A stretch of 32,526 nucleotides of DNA from Betaproteobacteria bacterium (GTDB taxonomy: Bacteria; Pseudomonadota; Gammaproteobacteria; Burkholderiales; SG8-41), in contig JANYDM010000179.1 in NCBI GenBank assembly GCA_025363575.1, positions 1-32,526 of the forward strand, in the 5' to 3' direction. A model generated the notes under the pieces. That model was given only the letters and a program-made list of their open reading frames with translations. It ran no database searches and had not been told where the DNA came from. Made by a program: the position numbers and the translations under genes. Shown here in pieces: positions 23,397 through 31,695 of this stretch (the first letter of the stretch is position 1; each line of letters opens with the position of its first letter).

Positions 23397-23431
23397 GTAA
23401 TATTACGCGCAAAACAAATCCGCTTTTGTTT
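23397..23431. promoter_or_regulatory. Two palindromes in the DUF3025/FAD-oxidoreductase divergent region
   Basis: GTAATATTAC (23397-23406) is a perfect 10-bp palindrome. Six bases later AAACAAA (23412-23418) and TTTGTTT (23425-23431) form a 7-bp dyad around TCCGCT. Both are AT-rich and lie between the divergent starts at 23370 and 23497, so they may be regulator sites. Confidence 0.4.
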
Positions 23432-23496
23432 ACCGCCCCGCGCATGCCCTGGCGCGAAGGCGGTGATATCAAACCTCCGCAACGAGACTTATCAAG

Positions 23497-24609
23497 ATGC
23501 CCGACAAAATAGATTGTGCGGTCATCGGCGCCGGCGTGGTCGGCCTGTCGATCGCGCGCGCGCTGGCGTTGGCCGGCCGTGAAGTCGTCATACTCGAGGC
23601 CGAAAGCGCGTTCGGCACGCACACCAGCGCGCGCAATTCCGAAGTCATCCATGCCGGCATCTACTACCCGACCGGTTCCTTGAAAGCGCGCCTGTGCGTG
23701 ACCGGCAGAAAAGCCCTCTATCAGTATTGCGCCGAGCGCGGCGTCAATCACAAGCGCATCGGCAAGGTCATCGTGGCCACCGACGAAGCCCAACTCGAGG
23801 GGCTGCACAATTACAAGAAGCAGGCCGAGATCAACGGCGTCGACGACCTGCGCATGCTGTCCCGCGAAGAGTTGATCGAAATGGAGCCCGCCGTTGTCAG
23901 CTTTGCGGGATTTTTGTCGCCGTCAACCGGCATAATCGACAGCCACGGCTTGATGCTGGCCTATCTGGGCGATGCCGAAAACCACGGTGCCTCGCTCGTC
24001 CTGAACAGCCCCGTCACCGGCGGTGCCGTCACCGCAGACGGCATACTGCTGGAAGTCGGCGGCGCCGAGCCAATGCAGATCCTGTGCAATACCGTCGTCA
24101 ACGCGGCCGGCCACGGCGCGCCGCCGGTATCACACGCTATCAAAGGTATTCCGCCGGCGACCATCCCGCAGAATTTTTACGCCATCGGCCATTACTACAC
24201 GCTAAGCGGCAAGACCCCTTTCAATCACCTTGTATATCCCGTCGCCCGCCAGGACTGGCTGGGCGTGCACGTGACCATCGATCTCGGCGGGCGCTGCAAG
24301 TTCGGCCCCGATTTTTCATGGCGCGACAACCTCGATTACCGTTTCGACGAAAGCCGCGAAGCGCGCTTTTACGAAGCGATCCGTCGCTACTATCCGGATC
24401 TGCAGGACGGCGCGCTGCAGCCCGGCTATACCGGCATGCGTCCGCGCATCACCGGCCAAGGCAAGGAAGCGGTGGATTTCGCGATCCAGGACCATAGCGT
24501 GCATGGCGTGCACGGCATGGTAAATCTCTACGGGATCGAATCGCCGGGACTGACCTCATCGCTGGCGATCGGCGCTTACGTGGGGGAATTGATCGCGAAC
24601 GATCGTTGA
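23497..24609 (+). CDS. FAD-dependent oxidoreductase (DAO fold, L-2-hydroxyglutarate oxidase LhgO-like)
   Basis: A 370-residue flavoprotein of the D-amino-acid-oxidase/glycerol-3-phosphate-dehydrogenase fold. The FAD-binding motif AVIGAGVVGLSIARALALAG is at residues 8-27 with Glu at the end of the second strand (VVILEAE). The segment HTSARNSEVIHAGIYYPTGS is typical of L-2-hydroxyglutarate oxidase relatives, as is the C-terminal GYTGMRPRITG and GIESPGLTSSLAIG. It should oxidise a 2-hydroxy acid, most likely L-2-hydroxyglutarate, passing electrons to oxygen or quinone; other 2-hydroxy acids are possible. Soluble or membrane-peripheral. It is divergent from DUF3025 and converges on lysE. Confidence 0.9.
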   Translation: MPDKIDCAVIGAGVVGLSIARALALAGREVVILEAESAFGTHTSARNSEVIHAGIYYPTGSLKARLCVTGRKALYQYCAERGVNHKRIGKVIVATDEAQLEGLHNYKKQAEINGVDDLRMLSREELIEMEPAVVSFAGFLSPSTGIIDSHGLMLAYLGDAENHGASLVLNSPVTGGAVTADGILLEVGGAEPMQILCNTVVNAAGHGAPPVSHAIKGIPPATIPQNFYAIGHYYTLSGKTPFNHLVYPVARQDWLGVHVTIDLGGRCKFGPDFSWRDNLDYRFDESREARFYEAIRRYYPDLQDGALQPGYTGMRPRITGQGKEAVDFAIQDHSVHGVHGMVNLYGIESPGLTSSLAIGAYVGELIANDR

Positions 24610-24651
24610 TGAACGGGCATGTCACGCGGCCCGACGGGATGTTTGCGGAAA

Positions 24652-25266
24652 TCAGCGAGTCACGACCAGTTTGACGCCGAAGCCAATCAGAAACAGACCT
24701 GCGAGCTTTTCCAGGCACCGTGAAACCACCGGATTGGCGCGCAAACGGCTGGCCAGAAAATGCGCAAGCAACACTGCAAACACGCCATAGATAAAAGTCA
24801 GCGCAGCGATAGTCAGCGCCATGAACGCAAAGGTCGTGAGCCCCTGATGGCGGGCCGGATCGACGAACAACGGAAAAAACGCCATGTAAAACACGATCGC
24901 CTTCGGATTGAGCAGCGTGATCGCCAGCGCCTGCCTAACATAGTGGTACGGTTTGATATGCAGCACCGGTGCCGCGCCCGGTCTGGCCAGCAGCATTTTG
25001 CCGCCGAGCCAGGCAAGGTAGCCGGCACCCAGCCACTGCACCGCCTGAAACGCCGCGGGGTAAGCAGTCAGCAAAGCCGCGACACCAGCGACGGCTAACC
25101 ACATCAGGACTTGATCTCCGAGGATCACTCCTATGGTGGCCGCCAAACCTCCCCTGATACCGCCTTTGCCCGTCGAGGTGATCAAGGCGAGATTTCCCGG
25201 ACCGGGAATCAGCAGAAAGACAATGATCGCGACGACAAAAGCGCCGTAGTCGGTAACACCGAGCAT
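24652..25266 (-). CDS. LysE/RhtB-family amino-acid exporter
   Basis: A 204-residue inner-membrane protein with about six hydrophobic segments. The N-terminal FLLIPGPGNLALITSTGKGG carries the Pro-Gly-Pro signature of the LysE/RhtB family, and LLNPKAIVFYMAFFPLFVDP is the second conserved loop. It should export amino acids or derivatives driven by proton exchange; the substrate is not predictable. It is the last of three minus-strand genes (kinase, alpha/beta hydrolase, exporter), with 59 bp after the hydrolase, so it may have its own promoter. Confidence 0.93.
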   Translation of the reverse strand: MLGVTDYGAFVVAIIVFLLIPGPGNLALITSTGKGGIRGGLAATIGVILGDQVLMWLAVAGVAALLTAYPAAFQAVQWLGAGYLAWLGGKMLLARPGAAPVLHIKPYHYVRQALAITLLNPKAIVFYMAFFPLFVDPARHQGLTTFAFMALTIAALTFIYGVFAVLLAHFLASRLRANPVVSRCLEKLAGLFLIGFGVKLVVTR

Positions 25267-25325
25267 GGGAAATTTCCGGTAGCTTAAGGACGTAGTTTAC
25301 GCGACGTATCGAGATCGGCGAACCG

Positions 25326-26156
25326 CTATTCCTTCTTGGTTCCCGCCCGCGCGATAAAAGCGCCGACCACGGCGATCCAGTCGACGCGCGCAAACAGAAA
25401 GCCTTCGTTGTGCCCGCCGGCCAATTCCAGAAACTGCTTAGGCTCGTGCGCGGCGGCAAATAGTTTCTCGCCGTGGTCGAATGGTATGACCTCGTCGCCG
25501 CGGCTGTGCGCGATCAGGACAGGCGTCGCGACTTGCCCGATGCGCCCGATATTGTCGTACTTGATGCGCGCGAGCAGCCGCACCGGCAACCACGGATAGA
25601 TGCTCGCGCCGAGATCCGGTATAGAAGTAAAAGTCGACGCGAGCACCAGCGCGCGCGGCGTATGCTGCGTTGCCAACCACGTCGCCACGCCGCCGCCGAG
25701 CGATTCGGCGACGATCACGATATCGCGTGCCGGCAAGCCGTGCGTCGCTGTCAAATGCTGCCATGCCGCTTCGGCGTCGCGATACGTGCCTTCTTCATCC
25801 GGATGGCCCTCGCTGCTGCCATAGCCGCGATAGTCGAAGAGCAGCACTGAATAGCCGAGCCGGTTGAACATCGTCACATAGCCCAGGCGATGCGAAATAT
25901 TGCCGGCGTTGCCGTGCAGCAACAAGACTGCTCCACGGGCGTTATGCGCGGGCACCCACCATGCATGCAGTTTGACACCGTCCGCCGCATGCAGACTAAC
26001 GTCTTCGTATTCGAAACCGGCAGCGCGCGGCGTGGACGTCAGCGCGCGCGCCGCTTCCGGGAAGTACACCAGTCGCGGCTGTAGCAGGAACACCAGCAGC
26101 AGGACCAGGGCGTAGGCTATTGCGGCGGCCAGCAGCAGATTGACGATCACCCGCAT
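25326..26156 (-). CDS. Membrane-anchored alpha/beta hydrolase
   Basis: A 276-residue alpha/beta hydrolase anchored by an N-terminal hydrophobic helix (residues 4-26). It resembles the YfhR/ABHD13-like group: QPRLVYFPE just after the anchor, the oxyanion segment LLHGNAGN (79-86), FDYRGYGSSEG, nucleophile Ser152 in VAESLGGGVA, acid Asp221 in HSRGDEVIP, and His249 in AGGHNEGF. The catalytic domain probably faces the periplasm or lies at the membrane. Substrate unknown. The start at 26156 leaves a normal membrane anchor; the longer frame would overlap the kinase gene. The kinase stop lies 20 bp upstream. Confidence 0.9.
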   Translation of the reverse strand: MRVIVNLLLAAAIAYALVLLLVFLLQPRLVYFPEAARALTSTPRAAGFEYEDVSLHAADGVKLHAWWVPAHNARGAVLLLHGNAGNISHRLGYVTMFNRLGYSVLLFDYRGYGSSEGHPDEEGTYRDAEAAWQHLTATHGLPARDIVIVAESLGGGVATWLATQHTPRALVLASTFTSIPDLGASIYPWLPVRLLARIKYDNIGRIGQVATPVLIAHSRGDEVIPFDHGEKLFAAAHEPKQFLELAGGHNEGFLFARVDWIAVVGAFIARAGTKKE

Positions 26157-26176
26157 CTCATCTCTATATCGGTGTA

Positions 26177-27163
26177 TCAGTAATCGAGTTCGAGCGGCGG
26201 CTCGTCCATTGCAGCGCATTGCTCGCGCAGCGCGAGTATCTGGTCCTGCCTGTAGCGCTGCGTATTGAACCAGGGAAAATTCGCCGGGAATGCCGGGTCA
26301 TGCCAGCGGCTCGCCAGCCAGCCCGCATAATGAATCATGCGCAGCGTGCGCAGGGCTTCGACCAGGGCAAGCTCCGCGGGATTGAATTCGCAGAACTCGC
26401 GGTAGCCCGCGATGATATGGCCGAGTTGCGCGCTCATCGCTGCATTGTCACCCGACAGCAGCATCCACAAATCCTGTACCGCCGGCCCGGTTCGGCAATC
26501 GTCGAGATCGACGAAATGCGGGCCGTCATCGTGCCACAATATATTGCCGGCGTGGCAATCGCCATGCAGGCGGATGTCGCGCACGGACCCTGCCCGCTCG
26601 TAGCATTGCGCGACGCGGTCAAGCGCATCGTTCACGATCGCTTCGTACGCATCGGTCAGATCTTCCGGCACGAACTCGTGCTCGATGACGAAATTGGCCG
26701 GCATTTCGCCGAACGCTTCGATGTCGATACGCTGCCTGTGCGCGAACGGGCGCAGCGCGCCGACGGCGTGGATGCGGCCGAGAAAACGTCCGATCCAGCG
26801 CAGGGTATCGCTGTCGTCGAGCTCGGGCGCGCGGCCCGCTTGTTTCGGAAACAGCGCGAAGCGGTAGCCGCCGCATTCGTGCAGCGTGCTGCCGTCCGGA
26901 CCGGCCAGCGGCGCCACGACGGGAATCTCACGCGCGGCCAGCTCGCGCGCGTAAGCGTGTTCCTCGAGTATCGTCTCGTCGCTCCAGCGCTGCGGCCGAT
27001 AGAACTTCGCGACCAGCACGCGGCCGTCGTCAAGCCACGCCTGGTAAACGCGGTTTTCGAAACTGTTCAGCGGGTACTGGCGGCCGTCGCAGCGGTAGCC
27101 ACAGCTCTCGACGGCGTCGAGGATGAGGTCGGGCGTGAGATTCTGATAAGGCAGTTCGGACAT
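26177..27163 (-). CDS. srkA: SrkA/RdoA (YihE)-type serine/threonine protein kinase
   Basis: A 328-residue kinase of the stress-response SrkA family (aminoglycoside-phosphotransferase fold), which counters toxic stress effects in E. coli. Key features are the N-terminal QNLTPDLILDAVESCGYRCD then LNSFENRVYQ, the ATP lysine in VAKFYRPQRW (Lys53), the catalytic loop HGDCHAGN with Asp202 and Asn207, and the metal motif FVDLDD with Asp219. All catalytic residues are intact. The start at 27163 matches the usual family N-terminus; a GTG at 27181 is possible but adds six residues. It begins 41 bp after the porin gene and is followed by the alpha/beta hydrolase. Confidence 0.93.
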   Translation of the reverse strand: MSELPYQNLTPDLILDAVESCGYRCDGRQYPLNSFENRVYQAWLDDGRVLVAKFYRPQRWSDETILEEHAYARELAAREIPVVAPLAGPDGSTLHECGGYRFALFPKQAGRAPELDDSDTLRWIGRFLGRIHAVGALRPFAHRQRIDIEAFGEMPANFVIEHEFVPEDLTDAYEAIVNDALDRVAQCYERAGSVRDIRLHGDCHAGNILWHDDGPHFVDLDDCRTGPAVQDLWMLLSGDNAAMSAQLGHIIAGYREFCEFNPAELALVEALRTLRMIHYAGWLASRWHDPAFPANFPWFNTQRYRQDQILALREQCAAMDEPPLELDY

Positions 27164-27204
27164 GGTCGGCGAACATACCACAACCCTGCTTGCGACCGCC
27201 CGGC

Positions 27205-28536
27205 TCAGAGCTCCGCGTGCAGGCGCAGACCGAAGAAATTGGCGGGGCCGCGGTCGGCGTTGTACCCCGGATTGCGTATGTACTGGTAGTCGAAGCTGAG
27301 CCAGATATTGCGCGCCGCTTTGAGGCTGTAGTACATCTCGACTATCTGCTCGCTGCGGTAACTCAGGCGGCCGTCGCCGAGAAAAAAACCCAGCCCGCCG
27401 CGCGCGAGATAGTCGCGATGCGACGCCGACAGGCCGTTCGCTACCACGCCTATGCCCGCTTCGTCGCCGCTGCGTTGCCAGCGCGCGCCTTTGATCACGA
27501 CACCGCCGCCGATCGAACGGTCGATTTCGGTGAACGCAAACGTCTCGGTCTTGCCGTCGTTTGCGCTCGCGCGCGCGAAGAGGCCGATATCTTTAGCGAC
27601 GTCATGTTCGATGTTTATGCCTGCGCCAACCTTGGCCTGCGCCGTGCGTACCTGCGTGAGATCGGGCGCCGCGCCGCCGCCGGCAGCTTGGGCGGTGGCG
27701 TCGTCGAATCGTCCCATCACCGCCTGATTGCGAAATGCCAGCAGCCGGATGCGTCCGCTTTGAGTTCCGAGCTTATAGCCGTGCTCGGCCTCGGCCACAT
27801 CGCCATAGCTCGACATGATGCGCGAATTGAGCGGCAACCCGTTCGAATCTTTAGGCTGTTCGAAACGTCCCGCGCGTAAAGCCCAGTCCGGCGTGACGTA
27901 CTCGAGTGCGGCGCCCCAGGTGTAGCCGCGAGCGTCTGCCGGATAATCCCACGCGCCATGAGTCATCAGCGACCAGTTGAGAAATGCGCGGCGCGGCTCA
28001 TGGCTGTACTTGTTATCGTCGAATAGATCGAGCGCGGAGACGTTCCCGACTGTCAGCACCAAGCGCCGCGCGTCGACCGTGCCTGCGAGCTGGTTCTGAT
28101 CCGATTCAACCGCCTCCCTGCCGCCGCCCATGCCCCACGTCTGTCGCAAAAACGCGCGCGCACGGTAGAACGTCGGGTCCGGACCGGACGTGCGCGCCAT
28201 TTCGCCGTTGGTGAATCCGCCCACGCCGCGCAATTCCGAAAACGGCACGCCGATGGCCACCTCCGGATTTACGTATATCTCGCCGCCCTGCCACGGCCGC
28301 AGTCCCGCGAACAAGGTCGCTGTGATCGAGCGGCTGTTCTCGCGGTTCGTGAGCAGGCTGTTAGTGCCGCTGTAAGCTGCGGAGAAAGACGGCTTGTGCT
28401 GCACGACGCCCGTGGTCTGAAATTTGAGCTGCCACGTCTCGGCGGGCTCGTCGGCAGCGCGTGCCGGCGCCGCGCCGGCGACGGAAACCGCCAGCCCTAT
28501 TCCCAGCCAGACCCGAATATTCTGAAGTATGCGCAT
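27205..28536 (-). CDS. OprB-like carbohydrate porin
   Basis: A 443-residue outer-membrane beta-barrel protein. The signal peptide is about residues 1-28 (ILQNIRVWLGIGLAVSVAGA), followed by alternating hydrophobic strands typical of porins. The OprB-family signature is strongest near the C-terminus: YNADRGPANFFGLRLHAEL. It should form a channel for sugars or other small solutes. The last residue is Leu instead of the usual terminal Phe of outer-membrane proteins. The start at 28536 is chosen over 28566 because it opens directly into the signal peptide. It is divergent from corA, separated by a striking dyad at 28569-28605. Confidence 0.87.
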   Translation of the reverse strand: MRILQNIRVWLGIGLAVSVAGAAPARAADEPAETWQLKFQTTGVVQHKPSFSAAYSGTNSLLTNRENSRSITATLFAGLRPWQGGEIYVNPEVAIGVPFSELRGVGGFTNGEMARTSGPDPTFYRARAFLRQTWGMGGGREAVESDQNQLAGTVDARRLVLTVGNVSALDLFDDNKYSHEPRRAFLNWSLMTHGAWDYPADARGYTWGAALEYVTPDWALRAGRFEQPKDSNGLPLNSRIMSSYGDVAEAEHGYKLGTQSGRIRLLAFRNQAVMGRFDDATAQAAGGGAAPDLTQVRTAQAKVGAGINIEHDVAKDIGLFARASANDGKTETFAFTEIDRSIGGGVVIKGARWQRSGDEAGIGVVANGLSASHRDYLARGGLGFFLGDGRLSYRSEQIVEMYYSLKAARNIWLSFDYQYIRNPGYNADRGPANFFGLRLHAEL

Positions 28537-28568
28537 TGAACCCGTAACCCATGGCGGCAGCCGCACGC

Positions 28569-28605
28569 GATTTTACCCCGCCGTCCGCGGCGGGAAGTTA
28601 AAATC
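28569..28605. promoter_or_regulatory. Two-tier dyad between the porin and corA
   Basis: Inner arms CCCGCCG (28577-28583) and CGGCGGG (28588-28594) pair around TCCG; outer arms GATTTTA (28569-28575) and TAAAATC (28599-28605) also pair exactly. Fourteen base pairs of symmetry lie between two divergent start codons (28536 and 28650). No T-run, so it is not a normal terminator; an operator or a transcript hairpin is more likely. Confidence 0.5.
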
Positions 28606-28649
28606 AGGTTACAAGATTAACGAATCGCAACCATTGCCTAAACTAAACC

Positions 28650-29594
28650 ATGCTCACCGGTTATACCCTCGTCAATGGCACGTTTCAAAAAGTTGCCGTC
28701 AACCAATACGCGGACCTCAAGCCGGAAATGGTCTGGCTGGATATCAACAATCCGACCGAGCAGGACCGTCAGTGGATCAAGCAGGCGTATAGCCAGCAGC
28801 TGCAGTTTATCGAAGAGCTCGGCGAAATCGAGGCCAGCGAGCGCTTCTACCGCGACGAGAACGGGCTGCATTTGCATCTGTATTTTCTCGCGACGAATGG
28901 CGAAGTCTCGCGCAACGTCAACGTCGGTTTCACGATCAGTAACGGCCGTCTCTATACGCTGCGCAGCGACGACCTGCCCGAATTCCGGATTTTCGCGGCT
29001 TCAGCAGCCAAGAATCCCGACTTGTGCCAGGGGCCAGCGGCGGTACTGACCGGGATAGTCTGGACGCGCATCGGCCAGATGGCCGACCTCTACGAGCACC
29101 TGCAGGCGGAACTCGAGCCGATCAGCCAGGCAATCTTTCGCGCCAACGCGCGTTCGATGCCGCGCGTGCTGGAATCGCTGGCGCGCATCGAAGACGTCAA
29201 CGGCAAAGTGCGCCTGGGGCTGCTCGAGAACAAGCGCGCAATGTCGAACATGTTGCGCAGCCCCGAAGCCGCGACGCAGACACCGGCACTGAACGAAATA
29301 CTGCTCGACGTCGAATCGCTGATGACGTTCTCGACGTTCCTCGCGGAGCGCGCCAAATTCCTGATGGACGCGGTGATCGGCATGATCAACCTGTCGTTCA
29401 ACAAGCGGCTCAACATCTTTACTGTGCTGTCGGTGGTGCTGATGCCGCCCACGCTGATCGCGAGCATTTACGGGATGAATTTCAAACACATGCCGGAGCT
29501 CGACTGGTACTACGGCTATCCACTTGCGTTGCTGCTGATGGTGGCGGTCGCGGTCGGGCCCATTCTTTATCTGAAGCACAAAGACTGGCTGTAA
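28650..29594 (+). CDS. corA: CorA-family magnesium/cobalt transporter
   Basis: A 314-residue CorA/2-TM-GxN channel protein. The cytoplasmic N-terminal domain is followed by a long helix and two C-terminal membrane helices (about 255-275 and 288-308). The selectivity motif YGMNF is at residues 274-278, just after the first helix, and the C-terminus KHKDWL is basic as usual. It should take up Mg2+ (possibly Co2+ or Ni2+) as a pentamer in the inner membrane. The C-terminal residues Asp-Trp-Leu and stop are repeated in frame immediately afterwards (see repeat at 29583). It is divergent from the porin. Confidence 0.94.
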   Translation: MLTGYTLVNGTFQKVAVNQYADLKPEMVWLDINNPTEQDRQWIKQAYSQQLQFIEELGEIEASERFYRDENGLHLHLYFLATNGEVSRNVNVGFTISNGRLYTLRSDDLPEFRIFAASAAKNPDLCQGPAAVLTGIVWTRIGQMADLYEHLQAELEPISQAIFRANARSMPRVLESLARIEDVNGKVRLGLLENKRAMSNMLRSPEAATQTPALNEILLDVESLMTFSTFLAERAKFLMDAVIGMINLSFNKRLNIFTVLSVVLMPPTLIASIYGMNFKHMPELDWYYGYPLALLLMVAVAVGPILYLKHKDWL

Positions 29595-29609
29595 GCGGAC
29601 TGGCTGTAA
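29583..29609 (+). repeat. 12-bp direct repeat duplicating the corA stop
   Basis: GACTGGCTGTAA occurs at 29583-29594 and again at 29598-29609, a 15-base period. The second copy is in the same frame and gives another Asp-Trp-Leu-stop. Confidence 0.8.
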
Positions 29610-29621
29610 CGAGCCGGCCCG

Positions 29622-30671
29622 TCAGTGGCGCGTAGGCCCCGCGCCCAGCTTGTCCGCGTCGCGCACGCTGATAAAGCCGACTGCCCCGCGCGCGTTCAGC
29701 GCCGGCAGTACCTTCTCAATGTGACGCACATTGACGACGCGGCATGCGGCGAGCAACTCGTCGGCCGCGCCAACGATCTGCGCGAGGTCGTCCAGCGGGT
29801 GCAAAGGCCAGCGGAACCCCTCGAGCGCGCTGTCATCGAATTCCGAACTGAGGCTGATGCGGACATCGGCGTCATCGTGCGCGCTGATGACGGCGACCGG
29901 ATCGCCGGTCGCGCCGCGAAATCGCCGCACCGCGTTGCTCACGAAGAGATTGAACGCGGCGTCGAGCTGCGCGCCGCGTCCCGCGTGCGCGGCGCGGAGC
30001 AGGTCGAGTGGAGGCCGCGCCAGCGGCAGAACCTCGACACCCTGCTGTGCGAGCTGCGCCGCCAGCGCGCGCGTAAGCGGCATGCCCCAGCCGCCGATAT
30101 TCGATGCCGTTTCGACGAACGAAGGCTCCGCCGCCGGTGCGATGCCGGCGCCGATCAAAAATCGCAGATGCACTTCTTCGCCGGGCCTTTTGATTTCGAT
30201 CGCCGACGGCGGCAGCTCTCGTCGCCGCGCGTCAATATCGCGCGTCCACGCATAAACCTCGGCAGGCCCGATGGCGCTTATCGTATCAAGTGAGCACAAG
30301 GCGTTGCCGATGCCGAAATTCCGGGTCGACCCCAATGCACCATGCTGTTCGAAGAGAGCGCCGATGGCCGCAATATCCGGCACCACGCCGGGCACTGACG
30401 CCGGCCGGCTACTCCCAGTGACGATCACCAGCGGCAGAGCGAAAATCCGCGCCACGACGGCGGATTCGCCGGGCGCCGCCGCCGGGCGGTGCGCGGCGTC
30501 GCAAATCTCATCCCACAGCCGCGCATACGCCGCCGTCGACGGCGCGGCGCGCAAAACATTCATTATGCGGGCGTCATCGCCGTGCTTGAGCAATTCGACA
30601 ATGCGCGCGCCCGGCTGCGCACCAGCGGCATCCGCCGCGTAGCGGCGCGGATCTGGTATCTGCACTGTCAT
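29622..30671 (-). CDS. Hypothetical protein, family not recognised
   Basis: A 349-residue protein that I cannot assign. It has no signal peptide or membrane helix and is rich in Ala, Arg and acidic residues, with an alpha/beta appearance. Segments of note are LPLVIVTGSSRPASVPGVVP, GALGSTRNFGIGNALCSLDT, RFLIGAGIAPAAEPSFVETA and DPVAVISAHDDADVRISLSS. The C-terminus has a helical VVNVRHIEKVLPALNARGAV. Codon use looks like that of neighbouring genes, and the full-length open frame in GC-rich DNA with an ATG start supports a real gene. It begins 18 bp after the Bug gene at 30690, so it is probably co-transcribed with it, and converges on corA. Confidence 0.75.
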   Translation of the reverse strand: MTVQIPDPRRYAADAAGAQPGARIVELLKHGDDARIMNVLRAAPSTAAYARLWDEICDAAHRPAAAPGESAVVARIFALPLVIVTGSSRPASVPGVVPDIAAIGALFEQHGALGSTRNFGIGNALCSLDTISAIGPAEVYAWTRDIDARRRELPPSAIEIKRPGEEVHLRFLIGAGIAPAAEPSFVETASNIGGWGMPLTRALAAQLAQQGVEVLPLARPPLDLLRAAHAGRGAQLDAAFNLFVSNAVRRFRGATGDPVAVISAHDDADVRISLSSEFDDSALEGFRWPLHPLDDLAQIVGAADELLAACRVVNVRHIEKVLPALNARGAVGFISVRDADKLGAGPTRH

Positions 30672-30689
30672 CCTACGAGAGCCTCGGTT

Positions 30690-31649
30690 TCAATCAACCC
30701 GCGCGCCAGAGGCTTTGACAACCTTTTCCCATTTGGCAAGATCGCGCTTGATCAGCGCCGCGAACTCCTCGGGCGTGCCGCCGACGGGCTCCGCGCCTTG
30801 CGCGCTCAGCAGCTCCTTCAAACCGGCGGATCGCAGGCCCTGGTTCATTTCGGCATTGAGGCGCATGACGATGGGCTTGGGCGTGCCGTGCGGCACAGCG
30901 ACGCCGAACCAGTTGGTGACTTCGTAGCCCGGCACCGTCTCACCTATCGTCGACAAATCCGGCATCGCGGAAGATCGCTTCGCACCGGTAACCGCCAGCC
31001 CGCGCAGACGGCCGGCTCTGACTTGCGGAATCAGCGGCACCGCGCTGGCGATCGTGACGTTGAGCTGCCCGCCGATCAGCTCCGCAAACATCGGGCCCGT
31101 TCCCTTATACGGGATGTGCACGAGATCGATGCCCGCCATCGACTTGAACAACTCCATGGCAAGGTGGCTGGACGAGCCGCTGCCGCCGGACCCATAGTTG
31201 AGCTGTCCCGGTTTCGCTTTCGCCAGCGCGATCAGCTCCTTGACCGATTTCGCGGGCACGTTCACGTTGGTTGCAAGCAGCAAAGGCGCCGCTACGAACT
31301 GCACGACGGCGTCAAAATCCTTGATCGCATCGTAATCGACTTTCTTATAAAGAAAAGGATTGATTACCTGCGGAATCGATGTGAACAGCAGCGTGTAGCC
31401 GTCGGGCGCGGAGTGCGCGACGATTTCGGTCGCCACCAGCCCGCCGGCGCCGCCTCGATTGTCGACGACGACCTGCTCGTGCAAACCGGTCGCCAGCGCC
31501 TGTGCAGCAAGCCGCCCGAGTATGTCGCCCGCGCCGCCCGGCGGAAATCCAACGACCAGGCGCACCGGTTTATCGGGGTACTTTTGCGCCCACGCCTGTG
31601 TGATGCCGACCATCACTATCGCTGCCAGAAAGATCCACTTAGTTCGCAT
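30690..31649 (-). CDS. Bug/TctC-family periplasmic solute-binding protein
   Basis: A 319-residue Bug protein with signal peptide TKWIFLAAIVMVGITQAWA and mature start QKYPDKPVRLVVGFPPGG. Diagnostic blocks are DNRGGAGGLVATEIVAHSA followed by PDGYTLL, and HIPYKGTGPMFAELIGGQLN. Upstream GAGGATGGGG supplies a ribosome site. It follows another Bug gene in tandem, with a 47-bp spacer largely filled by a heptamer array, and is followed by the unrecognised 349-residue protein. Two Bug genes in a row point to paralogues of different ligand range. Confidence 0.93.
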   Translation of the reverse strand: MRTKWIFLAAIVMVGITQAWAQKYPDKPVRLVVGFPPGGAGDILGRLAAQALATGLHEQVVVDNRGGAGGLVATEIVAHSAPDGYTLLFTSIPQVINPFLYKKVDYDAIKDFDAVVQFVAAPLLLATNVNVPAKSVKELIALAKAKPGQLNYGSGGSGSSSHLAMELFKSMAGIDLVHIPYKGTGPMFAELIGGQLNVTIASAVPLIPQVRAGRLRGLAVTGAKRSSAMPDLSTIGETVPGYEVTNWFGVAVPHGTPKPIVMRLNAEMNQGLRSAGLKELLSAQGAEPVGGTPEEFAALIKRDLAKWEKVVKASGARVD

Positions 31650-31667
31650 GCCCCATCCTCGATCTAC

Positions 31668-31695
31668 AATTCTTAATTCTTAATCCTTAATCCTG
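31668..31695 (-). repeat. Four-unit degenerate 7-bp tandem array between two Bug genes
   Basis: On the plus strand 31668-31695 consists of two AATTCTT units, one AATCCTT and one AATCCTG. It begins directly after the stop codon of the upstream (minus-strand) Bug gene and ends 18 bases before the next Bug start. It is AT-rich against a GC-rich background. Confidence 0.75.

Noticed and set aside
26219..27289. Plus-strand 356-codon frame opposite the SrkA kinase
   Set aside because: It overlaps a kinase with all catalytic residues intact, and its own sequence shows no motif.
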